A DNA stretch of 64,000 nt, from assembly GCF_012035195.1 (NCBI RefSeq), contig NZ_JAAVJH010000001.1:186001-250000 (forward strand). Direction: 5' to 3'. The DNA comes from Sphingomonas corticis (lineage in GTDB: Bacteria > Pseudomonadota > Alphaproteobacteria > Sphingomonadales > Sphingomonadaceae). Within the stretch, counting starts at the first letter, position 1, and each line of letters opens with the position of its first letter. Both the position numbers and the translations under genes were made by a program. The notes under the pieces are model-generated. The model did not search any database. It was not told where the DNA came from and worked only from the letters and a program-made list of their open reading frames with translations. This document shows positions 37,866 through 46,545 of the stretch, piece after piece.

Positions 37866-38084
37866 ATGTGGAGCCGTGTCACTCGCCTGTTCGTCATCAA
37901 GACGAAGTTCGAGGCCTTCCTCGTCATCTACGGCCTGGGCACCGGCGCGGTGGAGCGCGGCTTCCATTATGTGGAGCAATATCCCGGCACGCAGGGCATC
38001 ATCCTGGCACTGGCGTGCCCGGTCGCGGTGTTCATGGCAGGCGGGCGCATTCTCGACGCGATCGACCACGAAACGGCGGCATGA
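37866..38084 (+). CDS. Small hypothetical membrane protein
   Basis: A 72-residue protein with one clear hydrophobic helix near residues 45-58 (ILALACPVAVFMAGG) and an amphipathic N-terminal half (RLFVIKTKFEAFLVIYGLG). It starts about 54 bases after astB. Two GTTAACG words lie upstream, at about 37811 and 37853, with an imperfect hairpin GGAAT...ATTCC between them, so it may have its own promoter. Its family is not recognised, though similar short proteins are common in sphingomonads. It is convergent with the TonB-dependent receptor. Confidence 0.7.
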   Translation: MWSRVTRLFVIKTKFEAFLVIYGLGTGAVERGFHYVEQYPGTQGIILALACPVAVFMAGGRILDAIDHETAA

Positions 38085-38129
38085 CCCGAGCCGGCCCGGC
38101 CGGGGCCGGGTCCCGGCTCGTGCCGTCTG

Positions 38130-40841
38130 TCAGAACTTCACGCCCAGCCCCAGCGACACCGACGTGCCGACGTCGTAGCGGTTGTAGTAGATCTTCCGGT
38201 CGCCCGCTTCCTGATACTCGCGATACTTCTGCTGCGTCAGGTTGCGCACCTCGAACTTCACCTCGCTGTCCACGCCCGCGATGCGGATCCCCTCGCGCGC
38301 GACGAAATCGAGCCGGAAGCCCGGATGCTCGTAGATGTCGGGCTGGCCGGGCACGCCCGCACGCGTGGTCACGCGCTTGCTGGCGTAGCTCAGCAGCAGT
38401 GTCTGCTGCGACAGCGTCTCCTTGTCCTCCAGCCCGAGCTGGACGTTCACCAGATGGTCCGACTGCCCCGTCAGTGGCGCGCCGTTGCGGAAGAAGTCGG
38501 TGGCGGCCTGCGCGACGCCGTTGACCAGCGTCTGGTCGCTCGCATCCACGCGCAGCTTCGACTGCGTGAAGGTGTAATTGCCGAGCAGCAGCAGCCGGCG
38601 GGAGGCGAGCGCGTCGGACACGAAGTCGAGCGAGACGTATTTCTGCGCCTCCGCCTCGACGCCCCACAGCCGCGCTTCCGGCGCGGTCGCGAAGCTGGTG
38701 GTCAGCTCCGAGGACTGAATCGAGGAGAAGGTCTCGATCGGCTTGTCGATCTTCTTGAAGAAGGCCGAGGCGGAGAAGCGGTCGTCGCGCGAGGGATAGT
38801 ATTCGAACCGCGCCTCCGCGTTCCACAGCTGGCTGTCGACCAGCGAGGGGTTGCCCTGGAACAGGCGGTTCGTGTCGGTATCGATGTAGACCTGACGGAT
38901 CAACTCGCGGAACTGCGGGCGCGCGATCGTCTTCGATCCGCTGACGCGCAGCTGCATCTGCGGCTGGATCTCGTACGTCGCCGTCACCGAGGGGAGCCAG
39001 TAGTCGTTGTTCAATCGCGTGTTGAACTGCCCCACGTTGCCGGTGCCGAACAGGTCGACCGCAGCGACGCTCTGCTTCGCCGTCTCGTAACGGACGCCGA
39101 TGGTGACGTTCAGCGGATCGATCGGCTGCCACACCGCCTGGCCGTAGCCGGCGTGGACCGTCAGCCCCGCGTCGAACGCGGCCGTGCCATCCTGCGCGGA
39201 GGTTTCCAGCAGCACGATCGAATAGGCTTGGAGCGTCTGGTCGGCGAGCAGGAAGTCGGGACGCAGCTGCTGCACGGCGAGCGGCAGGTTGTTGGCGCGG
39301 AACAGGAGCTCGCGGCGAACCGAGGTGCGCTGATTGTCCTGATAGGCATAGCCGACGCCGAGGCGCAGCTTGGGATCCAGCTTGTAGGTGATGTCCGCGC
39401 CGCCAGACCACAGGTCCTCGTTCAGGTCGCTGAACGCGATCGACGCCTCGCCCTGCTTCGATCCGCCCAGGTCGTTGACGAAGCGGTCGCCGGTGGGATC
39501 GCCCGCCACGTTGGTGCGCACGTAGCGGAAGGTGCGCTCGTACGGCGCCTCACGCTGCGAATTGGCGTAGCTGCCGCGCGCGTCGACATCGAGGTCGCCG
39601 AAGTCGAACTCGCCCACCAGCTGCGTGTTGATGAGCTGCCGCTCGTACCAGCCGGTGTCCTGCTGCAGGATGTCGGCGCCGACGCGGTTCTCGTCGGTGC
39701 CCAGGCCCAGCCGCGCCTGCTTCACCGTGTCGCGGATGTAGAGGTTGGTCCAGCGGACCACGTGCTCGCCGAACTCCGCGTTCAGGCCGAGCAGGCCGTT
39801 CACGACCACGCGATTGTCGGTGATGACGCGCGTGGTGTCGGTCTGCGGAATGCCCGACAGGTCCGCGTTCAGCGACAGCTGCTGCAGTGTCGAACGCGTG
39901 CGCCACGTGTTGCCGATGCCGGCGGTCGCGATCACGCCCAGCCGCACGTCGCCCACGTCGACGCTGGTGCCGCCGGTGATGTTGCCGGAGAAGTTCATCG
40001 GCATCTGGTTGACCCGCTGGAGCACCGAGGTGCGCGCGTTGACCAAGCTGCCGCCGATCGCGACCAGATCCGCGCGGGAGAAGTCCGCGCCTTCGAGGAT
40101 GGGATTGCCGCTGTTGAAGGCGTCGTTCAGCGGACCCGGCGTGCGGCGCGTGCCGTCGTCGAAGCCGGTCCAGTCGCTGCGGCCACCGTAGTAGACGTAG
40201 CCGAGATTGCCGGTGGTGTAGCTGTCGCCGCTGATGCCGCCCGACACGGAGAGGAAGCTCTCGCTCGGCGCGGTCTTCGTCGTCAGGTTGATGACGCCGC
40301 CGCCGAACTCGCCGGGGAAGTTGGCCGAGTAGCTCTTCTGCACCAGGCTGGACGCGATGACGTCGGTGGGGAACAGGTCGAGCGGGACGACGCGCTTCAG
40401 CGGCTCCGGACTGGGGAGCGGCGATCCGTTCAGCAGCGCCAGGCTGTAGCGGTCGCCGAGGCCGCGGACATAGACGAAGCCGCTGCCGACCACCGACAGG
40501 CCGGTGACGCGCTGGAGCGCGCCGGCGATGTCGCCCTCGCCGGTGCGCGCGATGTCCTCGCTCGAAAGGACGGAGACGACCTGCGGCGCGGTCTGCGTCA
40601 CGTTCGCGCGGGCGCGACCGACGACGACGATGTCGTCACCCCCGCCGGGAACGGAGACCTGAGGGGACTGGTCGGTCTCCGCCTCGTCCTGCGTCGGATT
40701 GCCGCTGGCGGTCGACGGCACGGCGCCGGGTGCCGCGGTAGTCGGCGTATTCGACGTGCCGCCCACCTGCGCCCACGCGTGCGGCGCGGCGAGGCTGGTG
40801 GACAGGAGCAGGACGGTTGCGAGCGGGAGCCGCTTCGACAT
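38130..40841 (-). CDS. TonB-dependent outer membrane receptor
   Basis: A 903-residue outer membrane receptor. A signal peptide (1-24, ending AWAQ) is followed by an acidic linker and the TonB-box-like DDIVVVGR near residue 70. The plug carries VYVRGLGDRYSLALLNG and SYSANFPGEFGGGVINLTTK, motifs of the large carbohydrate/organic-ligand-type receptors of alphaproteobacteria. The barrel ends SVSLGLGVKF, a good outer membrane signal. The ligand is unknown. The gene follows a lipoprotein gene on the same strand (83-base gap with a strong hairpin), and the upstream region of that gene holds a Pho-box-like array, so uptake of a phosphorus-containing ligand is conceivable. Confidence 0.95.
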   Translation of the reverse strand: MSKRLPLATVLLLSTSLAAPHAWAQVGGTSNTPTTAAPGAVPSTASGNPTQDEAETDQSPQVSVPGGGDDIVVVGRARANVTQTAPQVVSVLSSEDIARTGEGDIAGALQRVTGLSVVGSGFVYVRGLGDRYSLALLNGSPLPSPEPLKRVVPLDLFPTDVIASSLVQKSYSANFPGEFGGGVINLTTKTAPSESFLSVSGGISGDSYTTGNLGYVYYGGRSDWTGFDDGTRRTPGPLNDAFNSGNPILEGADFSRADLVAIGGSLVNARTSVLQRVNQMPMNFSGNITGGTSVDVGDVRLGVIATAGIGNTWRTRSTLQQLSLNADLSGIPQTDTTRVITDNRVVVNGLLGLNAEFGEHVVRWTNLYIRDTVKQARLGLGTDENRVGADILQQDTGWYERQLINTQLVGEFDFGDLDVDARGSYANSQREAPYERTFRYVRTNVAGDPTGDRFVNDLGGSKQGEASIAFSDLNEDLWSGGADITYKLDPKLRLGVGYAYQDNQRTSVRRELLFRANNLPLAVQQLRPDFLLADQTLQAYSIVLLETSAQDGTAAFDAGLTVHAGYGQAVWQPIDPLNVTIGVRYETAKQSVAAVDLFGTGNVGQFNTRLNNDYWLPSVTATYEIQPQMQLRVSGSKTIARPQFRELIRQVYIDTDTNRLFQGNPSLVDSQLWNAEARFEYYPSRDDRFSASAFFKKIDKPIETFSSIQSSELTTSFATAPEARLWGVEAEAQKYVSLDFVSDALASRRLLLLGNYTFTQSKLRVDASDQTLVNGVAQAATDFFRNGAPLTGQSDHLVNVQLGLEDKETLSQQTLLLSYASKRVTTRAGVPGQPDIYEHPGFRLDFVAREGIRIAGVDSEVKFEVRNLTQQKYREYQEAGDRKIYYNRYDVGTSVSLGLGVKF

Positions 40842-40875
40842 GGTAATTCCCCCGGAAAGTCACTTGATGCGCGTG

Positions 40876-40904
40876 GGGGGACGGCGCGGCGCGCGCCGTC
40901 CCCC
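40876..40904 (-). terminator. Strong hairpin between lipoprotein and receptor genes
   Basis: GGGGGACGGCGCG pairs over 13 bp with CGCGCCGTCCCCC around a 3-nt loop. On the minus strand it follows the lipoprotein stop by 20 bases and precedes the receptor start by 35. It lacks a T run, so partial termination or mRNA protection that alters the ratio of the two products is plausible. Confidence 0.6.
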
Positions 40905-40924
40905 GCTTGGGTCGTCGTTCGGGC

Positions 40925-42517
40925 TCAGGTGGTCGGCAGCGAGGTGCAGTTGCCGCCCGCGCTGCCCAGCGGCGCGTAGGAGGAATTGCAGGTCCAGTCG
41001 CGATACCAGGTGTCCGAGGCGTCGCGTACCGCGCCGATGTACGTCGTGGTCTGCATGCGGTTCGGCGCGGTCGTGGGCTGTTCCGCGGTGTTGTTCAGCG
41101 TCGCCGCGTCGAAGGCCGGCACCGCCGCCTCGCTCGCGCCGTTGATGAACGTGTTCGTCAGCGTGCTGGTAAAGTTGCTGTTGTTGCCGTTGCTGCCCGA
41201 CCCGAAGATCGCCGCGACCTGATCGTTGGTCACGCCGTCGCTGCCCAGGAACGGCGTGGTGCACCCGGAGAACACGACCGAGCGGAACACCGGCACGCCG
41301 GCCTCGTCCGCACCCGACGTCTGTACCGTGGAGGGGCTGCGGACCTGGAGGCAGGGCACGGTGGACGGCGCGACGACGATGCCGTTCACCAGCGTGAAGT
41401 CCGTGCCGCCGCGCAGCAGGATCGCCGCGCCCGTATCCGGCGTGGTGCCGCGCATGATGAAGGTGAAGTTCGAGATGCGCGTGTTCTGGCGCGGCGTCGT
41501 CTGGTCGTTGCCGTTCGAATCCGCCTCGATCATGCCGTTGCCGATGCCGGGGCGGTGGATCGTCAGCACGAACTGGATGAAGCCCTTGTAGCCGACGTCG
41601 GTGTCGAGGCTGTCGTCCTCCGCCCCGGTCAGCACCAGATACTTCATGTTCGGACGGCCGCCGAACACCTCGATGCCGTCGTCCGAGCTGTTGTGGATCT
41701 GCACGTGATCGATCGTCGTGTTGTAGCCGACGCCCGAGGGGGTGAGGCCCTGGAGCTCGCGATCCGACGACAGCACGAAACCGGAATAGCGGATCTGCAC
41801 GTAGCGCAGCGAACCCGAGCTGTCGCCCGGCGTGGCGCCGCCGTAGAGCGCGTTGGACGTACCCTCGGTATCGCGCTCGCAGGCTACGGTGCCGGGCGCC
41901 GCGCCCGACGCGGCGCAATCCGTGATCGGCGCGCGGCCGAGCAGCACGATGCCGCCCCACAACTGCGAGCTGTTGTCGTCCACCGTGCCCACGACGTTGC
42001 CGCGGCCGGTGAAGATGATCGGCTGCGTCGGCGTGCCGACGGCGTTGATCTGGTTGCCGCGGTTGACGGCGAGGTAGGACACGCCCGTGGAGCCGAAGAC
42101 GACCACGCCCGGATCGATCCCCAGCGTGACCGTGTTGCCCGTGCTCGCGGCGCCGGCATCGGTGCCCACGTCGACGCGGCCGTCGAGCGAGTAGATGACG
42201 CCCGCCGTCCGCGGGATCGTGGTGGAGGCGGTGAAGCGCGCCGGGAACGCGCAGTTGCGGTAGGTACCGGTCGGCCCCTGGATGGTGCCGCGATCGACCA
42301 GCGGGTTCGGACCGGTGATGGTCGGGCACGCCGCCGCGGGGGTGACGCCGCCCGCACCCGGCGTCGGCGTCGGCGAGGGAGCGGGCGCGGGGGTCGGCGA
42401 CGGCAGCACGATCGTGCCCTCGCCTGGCGAGGCGATGTCGTCCGCGCCGCAGGCGGAAAGCGCCGCGGTGGCGCAGCCGATCATGAGCGTGAGCGAAGCG
42501 CGCTTGAAACTGGTCAT
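40925..42517 (-). CDS. Beta-helix-like lipoprotein paired with TonB receptor
   Basis: A 530-residue lipoprotein. The lipobox is LSAC at residues 20-23. A proline/threonine spacer (PSPTPAPAPSPTPTP) follows, then a long Gly/Asn/Thr-rich domain with repeated short strands (GGIVLLGRAPI, LRYVQIRYSGF, IDHVQIHNSSDDGIEVFGG, MKYLVLTGAEDDSLD), which looks like a right-handed parallel beta helix. Its substrate is unknown. Proteins of this type are often found beside TonB-dependent receptors in Caulobacter and sphingomonads. It may bind a ligand at the surface and pass it to the receptor; this is inference from context. Confidence 0.85.
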   Translation of the reverse strand: MTSFKRASLTLMIGCATAALSACGADDIASPGEGTIVLPSPTPAPAPSPTPTPGAGGVTPAAACPTITGPNPLVDRGTIQGPTGTYRNCAFPARFTASTTIPRTAGVIYSLDGRVDVGTDAGAASTGNTVTLGIDPGVVVFGSTGVSYLAVNRGNQINAVGTPTQPIIFTGRGNVVGTVDDNSSQLWGGIVLLGRAPITDCAASGAAPGTVACERDTEGTSNALYGGATPGDSSGSLRYVQIRYSGFVLSSDRELQGLTPSGVGYNTTIDHVQIHNSSDDGIEVFGGRPNMKYLVLTGAEDDSLDTDVGYKGFIQFVLTIHRPGIGNGMIEADSNGNDQTTPRQNTRISNFTFIMRGTTPDTGAAILLRGGTDFTLVNGIVVAPSTVPCLQVRSPSTVQTSGADEAGVPVFRSVVFSGCTTPFLGSDGVTNDQVAAIFGSGSNGNNSNFTSTLTNTFINGASEAAVPAFDAATLNNTAEQPTTAPNRMQTTTYIGAVRDASDTWYRDWTCNSSYAPLGSAGGNCTSLPTT

Positions 42518-42608
42518 GCTTGATTCCCCGAACCTTGGCCTGGGCGAGAAGATGCCCGGCCGACTCAGTCCCCCGTGTCGGCCTCGGCACGCGAGCTAGG
42601 CGCGGTTC

Positions 42609-42670
42609 GTGACAGCGGCGTTGGGGTTCGGCGACGATCGCATGACGGTTCGGTTGCGGAACGATGACAG
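42609..42670 (-). promoter_or_regulatory. Phased Pho-box-like array upstream of the lipoprotein gene
   Basis: On the minus strand CTGTCAT (42670-42664), CCGTCAT (42648-42642) and CTGTCAC (42615-42609) are spaced by 22 and 33 bases, multiples of the 11-bp period of PhoB half sites. Slots between hold weak matches (CCGCAAC, TCGTCGC, CCCCAAC). A weak -10-like TAGCTC follows the last box by exactly 10 bases. The start codon is about 92 bases further downstream. Confidence 0.4.
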
Positions 42671-42681
42671 GCGCGACCTGC

Positions 42682-42800
42682 CCGCTTGTCCTGAGGAGCC
42701 GTTGAGCGAAGCCGAAACGGTGTCTCGATGGCCTGTCCTAGTGGCCTCATCCTTCGAGACGGCGCTTCGACAAGCTCAGCCCCGCCCCAGGACGAACGGA
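42682..42800. repeat. Dispersed intergenic repeat, inverted pair
   Basis: CTTGTCCTGAGGAGCCGTTG begins one arm, and CTTCGACAAGCTCAGCCCCG (42765-42784) ending in AGGACGAACGGA forms the inverted partner. It belongs to the CCTGAGCGAAGTCGAAGG family seen at 31658, 48498, 53611 and 63281. The whole gap 42518-42865 otherwise holds only the Pho-like array and a terminator; no ORF is convincing. Confidence 0.65.
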
Positions 42801-42820
42801 GAGTGCGTGAGACGGCAAAA

Positions 42821-42847
42821 GGCCCGCGAGCATCGCTGCCGCGGGCC
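42821..42847 (-). terminator. Terminator of tRNA-Val
   Basis: GGCCCGCG (42821-42828) pairs with CGCGGGCC (42840-42847). Read on the minus strand the stem is followed by TTTTGCC, a classic Rho-independent terminator 18 bases after the tRNA-Val 3' end. Confidence 0.85.
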
Positions 42848-42865
42848 TGTGATCCGGTCCGGATA

Positions 42866-42940
42866 TGGTGGGCGCGACAGGGATTGAACCTGTGACCCCA
42901 CCCGTGTGAAGGGTGTGCTCTACCGCTGAGCTACGCGCCC
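42866..42940 (-). tRNA. tRNA-Val (anticodon CAC)
   Basis: On the minus strand the acceptor GGGCGCG pairs with CGCGCCC, the anticodon stem is CACCC/GGGTG around the loop TTCACAC (anticodon CAC), the T arm reads AGGTTCAATCCCT, and CCA is encoded. It lies after the HU gene on the same strand, the usual alphaproteobacterial order. Confidence 0.95.
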
Positions 42941-43003
42941 GAACCGTGTCGGAGCGGGGCCACTAGCCGGGCGCCGCCCGCCTGTCCAGCCCCACCGCAC
43001 CGC

Positions 43004-43276
43004 TTAGTTGAGCGAATCCTTCAGCACCTTGCCCGCCTTGAACTTGGGCTGGGTGGACGCCTTGATGCTCATCGGCTCGCCGGTGCGCGGGTTGCGGCCG
43101 GTGGACGCCTTGCGCTTGCTGACCGCGAACGTGCCGAACCCCACCAGGCGAACCTCGTCGCCCTTCTTCAGGCTGGTGGAAATCGTATCGAACACCGCCT
43201 CGACCGCGCGGCTGGCCTCGCTCTTGCCCAGCCCCGCCACCGTCGCGACCTGCGCGATAAGCTCCTGCTTGTTCAT
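43004..43276 (-). CDS. hupB: HU family DNA-binding protein
   Basis: A 90-residue histone-like nucleoid protein. It starts MNKQELIAQVA and carries the HU signature VGFGTFAVSKRKASTGRNPRTG with the DNA-intercalating proline in RNPRTG. It bends and compacts DNA as a dimer. The ATG at 43276 is used; a TTG two codons upstream extends the frame but lacks family support. It follows lon on the same strand, as hupB does in E. coli. It has its own candidate promoter at 43347-43376 after the lon terminator. Confidence 0.95.
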   Translation of the reverse strand: MNKQELIAQVATVAGLGKSEASRAVEAVFDTISTSLKKGDEVRLVGFGTFAVSKRKASTGRNPRTGEPMSIKASTQPKFKAGKVLKDSLN

Positions 43277-43346
43277 CCCCAAACCCCGTTGATTGCGTGA
43301 CGATCGGAAAAAACCGTGGATTCGCGGGCGAGCGCCCGGAAGTACC

Positions 43347-43376
43347 CAATAAGGCTCGGCGGATGCGGGGAGTCAA
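43347..43376 (-). promoter_or_regulatory. Candidate sigma70 promoter of the HU gene
   Basis: On the minus strand TTGACT (43376-43371), 18 bases, TTATTG (43352-43347). It sits between the lon terminator and the HU start, giving a leader of about 65 bases. Confidence 0.5.
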
Positions 43377-43382
43377 ACGAAA

Positions 43383-43410
43383 CCCGGCGGCGTAACGATC
43401 CGCCGCCGGG
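43383..43410 (-). terminator. lon terminator
   Basis: CCCGGCGGCG pairs with CGCCGCCGGG over 10 bp around an 8-nt loop; flanking AA/TT extend it. On the minus strand it is followed by TTTCGTTTGACT, 22 bases after the lon stop. Confidence 0.8.
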
Positions 43411-43431
43411 TTCGGGCAGCCACCGGTCGCG

Positions 43432-45825
43432 TCAGTGGTGCAGTTCGCCGCCTGCGGGCGCGATCGCCGCGGGGGGCAGCGCGGCCAGTTCGTCCGCGTC
43501 GCTCCAGTCGATCGCCTCCAGCTTGTCCGCCAGCGCCAGCCGCAGCACCTCGTCGACATGCGCGACGGGCACGATCTTCAGCCCGTCCTTAATCGACGCG
43601 GGCACGTCGGCCAGGTCCTTCTCGTTTTCCTGCGGGATCAGCACCGTCTCGATCCCGCCGCGCAGCGCGGCGAGCAATTTCTCCTTCAGTCCGCCGATCG
43701 GCAGCACGCGGCCGCGCAGCGTCACCTCGCCCGTCATCGCCACCTCGCGCCGCACCGGCACGCCGGTCAGCGTGGAGACGATCGACGTGACGAGGCCGAT
43801 GCCCGCCGACGGCCCGTCCTTGGGCACCGCGCCCTCGGGCAGGTGGACGTGGACGTCCTTGCGGTGGAACAGCGACGGCTTGATGCCGTAGCTGGGCGCG
43901 CGCGCCTTGATGAAGCTCATCGCCGTTTCCGCCGACTCCTTCATCACGTCGCCCAGCTTGCCCGTCAGCTTGATCGCGCCCTTGCCCGGCACGGTCACGC
44001 TCTCGATCGTCAGCAACTCGCCGCCGACCTCGGTCCAGGCAAGACCGGTCACCGCGCCGATCTGGTTCTCCGTCTCGGACAGGCCGTGCCGGTACTTCTG
44101 CACGCCCGCATAGTCGGAAAGGTTGTCGGGCGTGATCGTCACGCTCTCGGCCTTGCCCTCGAGGATGCGGCGCAGCGCCTTGCGGCACAGCTTCGCGATC
44201 TCGCGCTCCAGCGTGCGCACGCCAGCCTCACGCGTGTACCGCTGGATCAGCGCGCGCAGCCCGTCGTTGGTCAGCGCGAACTCGCCGGGCTTCAGCCCAT
44301 GCGCCTCGATCTGCTTGGCGATCAGGTGCCGCTCGGCGATCTCCACCTTCTCCTGCTCGGTATAGCCCTCCAGCCGGATGATCTCCATCCGGTCGAGCAG
44401 CGGCTGCGGCAGGTTCAGCGTGTTGGCGGTGCACACGAACATCACGTCCGACAGGTCGATGTCGATCTCGAGGTAATGGTCGTTGAAGCGCGCGTTCTGC
44501 TCGGGATCCAGCACCTCCAGCAGCGCGCTTGCCGGGTCGCCGCGGAAATCCTGGCCCAGCTTGTCGATCTCGTCCAGCAGGAACAGCGGGTTGGACGCAC
44601 CCGCCTTCTTCAGGTTGGTGACGATCTTGCCCGGCAGCGAGCCGATATAGGTGCGGCGATGCCCGCGGATCTCCGCCTCGTCGCGCACGCCGCCCAGCGA
44701 CTGGCGGATGAACTCGCGCCCCGTCGCCTTCGCGATCGACTTGCCAAGGCTGGTCTTGCCCACGCCCGGCGGGCCGACGAGGCACAGGATCGGCCCCTTC
44801 AGCTTGTTCGTCCGCGCCTGCACGGCGAGATATTCGACGATGCGATCCTTCACCTTCTCCAGCGCGTAGTGATCCTCGTCCAGGATCGCCTCCGCCGCCG
44901 GAATGTCCTTCTTGATCTTCGACTTCTTGCCCCACGGCAGGCCGAGCAGCACGTCGAGATAGTTGCGCACCACGGTCGCCTCGGCGCTCATCGGCGCCAT
45001 GGTCTTCAGCTTCTTGAGCTCCGCGGTCGCCTTCGTCCGCGCCTCCTTGGACAGCTTCAGCGTGGCGATCTTCTGCGTCAGCTCGGCGACCTCGTCACCC
45101 TCGCCTTCCTCGCCCTCGTTGCCCAGCTCGCGCTGGATCGCCTTCAGCTGCTCGTTGAGGTAATATTCGCGCTGCGTCTTCTCCATCTGGCGCTTGACGC
45201 GGCTCTTGATCTTCTTCTCGACCTGAAGGACGCCGAGCTCGCCCTCCATCAGCGCGAAGGCCATCTCCAACCGCTTCGCCGGATCGGCCTCGGTCAGCAG
45301 CGTCTGCTTGTCCGCCACCTTGATCTGCAGGTTGCCCGCCACCGCGTCGGACAGCCGCCCCGCGTCGTCGATCTCGCCCAGCTGCGTCGCCGTTTCCGCG
45401 GGCAGCTTGCGGTTCAACTTCGCGTAATTCTCGAACTGGTTCACGACGGAGCGCATCAGCGCACCCGTCTCCTCGCCGACGGCGACGAGATCCGGCACCA
45501 GCTCCACATCGGCGGCGAGATAGGCGTCGCGCGGCGTCAGGCCGGTCAGGCGGGCGCGCTGCTTGCCCTCCACCAGCACGCGCACCGTGCCGTCGGGCAG
45601 CTTCAGCAATTGCAGCACGCTGGCGGTGACGCCGATGTCGTACAAGTCGTCACGCTCGGGATCGTCCTCGGCGGGGTCGAGCTGGGCGACGAGGAAGATC
45701 TCCTTGTCGCTGCCCATCGCCGCCTCCAGCGCCGCCACCGACTTGTCGCGCCCCACGAACAGCGGCACGATCATGCTGGGGAAGACGACGATGTCGCGCA
45801 GGGGAAGAACGGGAAGATTGGTCAT
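43432..45825 (-). CDS. lon: ATP-dependent protease Lon
   Basis: A 797-residue AAA+ serine protease that degrades misfolded and regulatory proteins in the cytoplasm. The N-terminal substrate domain begins [20 protein letters not shown]. Walker A is [10 protein letters not shown] near residue 354 and Walker B is FLLDEIDKL. The protease domain has Ser673 in PKDGPSAG and Lys716 in LKEKLLAAL, a Ser-Lys dyad. The start at 45825 fits the family; the frame remains open upstream without homology. The start codon is only 21 bases from that of the divergent gene at 45847, so its promoter must lie inside that gene. Confidence 0.97.
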   Translation of the reverse strand: MTNLPVLPLRDIVVFPSMIVPLFVGRDKSVAALEAAMGSDKEIFLVAQLDPAEDDPERDDLYDIGVTASVLQLLKLPDGTVRVLVEGKQRARLTGLTPRDAYLAADVELVPDLVAVGEETGALMRSVVNQFENYAKLNRKLPAETATQLGEIDDAGRLSDAVAGNLQIKVADKQTLLTEADPAKRLEMAFALMEGELGVLQVEKKIKSRVKRQMEKTQREYYLNEQLKAIQRELGNEGEEGEGDEVAELTQKIATLKLSKEARTKATAELKKLKTMAPMSAEATVVRNYLDVLLGLPWGKKSKIKKDIPAAEAILDEDHYALEKVKDRIVEYLAVQARTNKLKGPILCLVGPPGVGKTSLGKSIAKATGREFIRQSLGGVRDEAEIRGHRRTYIGSLPGKIVTNLKKAGASNPLFLLDEIDKLGQDFRGDPASALLEVLDPEQNARFNDHYLEIDIDLSDVMFVCTANTLNLPQPLLDRMEIIRLEGYTEQEKVEIAERHLIAKQIEAHGLKPGEFALTNDGLRALIQRYTREAGVRTLEREIAKLCRKALRRILEGKAESVTITPDNLSDYAGVQKYRHGLSETENQIGAVTGLAWTEVGGELLTIESVTVPGKGAIKLTGKLGDVMKESAETAMSFIKARAPSYGIKPSLFHRKDVHVHLPEGAVPKDGPSAGIGLVTSIVSTLTGVPVRREVAMTGEVTLRGRVLPIGGLKEKLLAALRGGIETVLIPQENEKDLADVPASIKDGLKIVPVAHVDEVLRLALADKLEAIDWSDADELAALPPAAIAPAGGELHH

Positions 45826-45846
45826 GGATACTCCGGCGGGCCTCCG

Positions 45847-46545
45847 GTGAGCGCCCTTCCTACCGTATATGGTGCGCGCGGCCCCGCCATCAATCGCCGA
45901 ACCGCGATCGCCGGGCTGGCGGCCGTCCCGATCCGGCCGCGCGGCGGCGAGGGCACGGTCGCGCGTGCGGAGCGGGCGATCGGCGGGCGGGCGCTGATCG
46001 ACCGCGTCCGCGCGATCCGCTGGACCGGAGAAGCGGAGCTCGCGATGCCGGGGCGCACGCTGGTGCTGCGTGTGGAGACGCGGGTGGAGCCCTTCTCGCG
46101 CGCACGGTCCGTCAGCTGGGTCAAGGCGCAGGGCCGCGCGAGCGCGCGGACGATGGAGATCGAGCCCGACGCCGCCTTCGTGCTGAGGGAGGGAGCGCGC
46201 CAGCCGATGCCGCCGGCGCAGGCGGCGCACGAGCGGCAGCAGTTCGGCCTCTACGGCCACCTGCTGCTGAAGGGGGCGCTGCAACCCGCCGCCGCGATGC
46301 TCCTCTCCACCCGCCCCGGCTTCCCGCCCGCGCGGCTGCGGCTGAGCGCGGACGGGCGGGTGGTCGCTGCGGAGATGACGGTGAGCGATCCCGGCGAGGC
46401 GGCACGCACGATCCGCGAGCAGGTGGGGCTGGACGCCTGGTCGGTGACGCGTGGCCTCGTCTGGCCGCGGCGGCTGGCAATGCGGCAGGACGGGCGCCGC
46501 TACTTCACCCTCGTCATCGACACCTTCGACGTGGAGCTCGCATGA
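45847..46545 (+). CDS. Hypothetical exported protein, possible Tat signal
   Basis: A 232-residue protein from GTG 45847 (GGCGGG upstream). The N-terminus includes NRRTAIAGLAAVP, a twin-arginine plus short hydrophobic run that could be a Tat signal, though the h-region is weak. The rest has alternating strands (ALIDRVRAIRWTGEAELAMPG, LVLRVETRVEP) and ends YFTLVIDTFDVELA, which hints at a LolA-like half barrel. No family is assigned. It overlaps the M1 peptidase gene by four bases, so the two are coupled. A more internal start, for example GTG 45957, is possible because the lon promoter would overlap the chosen start. Confidence 0.6.
   Translation: MSALPTVYGARGPAINRRTAIAGLAAVPIRPRGGEGTVARAERAIGGRALIDRVRAIRWTGEAELAMPGRTLVLRVETRVEPFSRARSVSWVKAQGRASARTMEIEPDAAFVLREGARQPMPPAQAAHERQQFGLYGHLLLKGALQPAAAMLLSTRPGFPPARLRLSADGRVVAAEMTVSDPGEAARTIREQVGLDAWSVTRGLVWPRRLAMRQDGRRYFTLVIDTFDVELA
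45865..45893 (-). promoter_or_regulatory. Candidate heat-shock-type promoter of lon
   Basis: On the minus strand TTGATG (45893-45888), 15 bases, then CCATATAC (45872-45865). The -10 CCATAT resembles the RpoH consensus, and the -35 partly fits CTTGAA. It lies within the 5' part of the divergent CDS. Confidence 0.4.

Noticed and set aside
43435..45846. Extension of the plus-strand frame at 45847 far upstream through lon
   Set aside because: Only the part after 45847 reads as a protein distinct from a lon shadow; the rest is antisense of lon.
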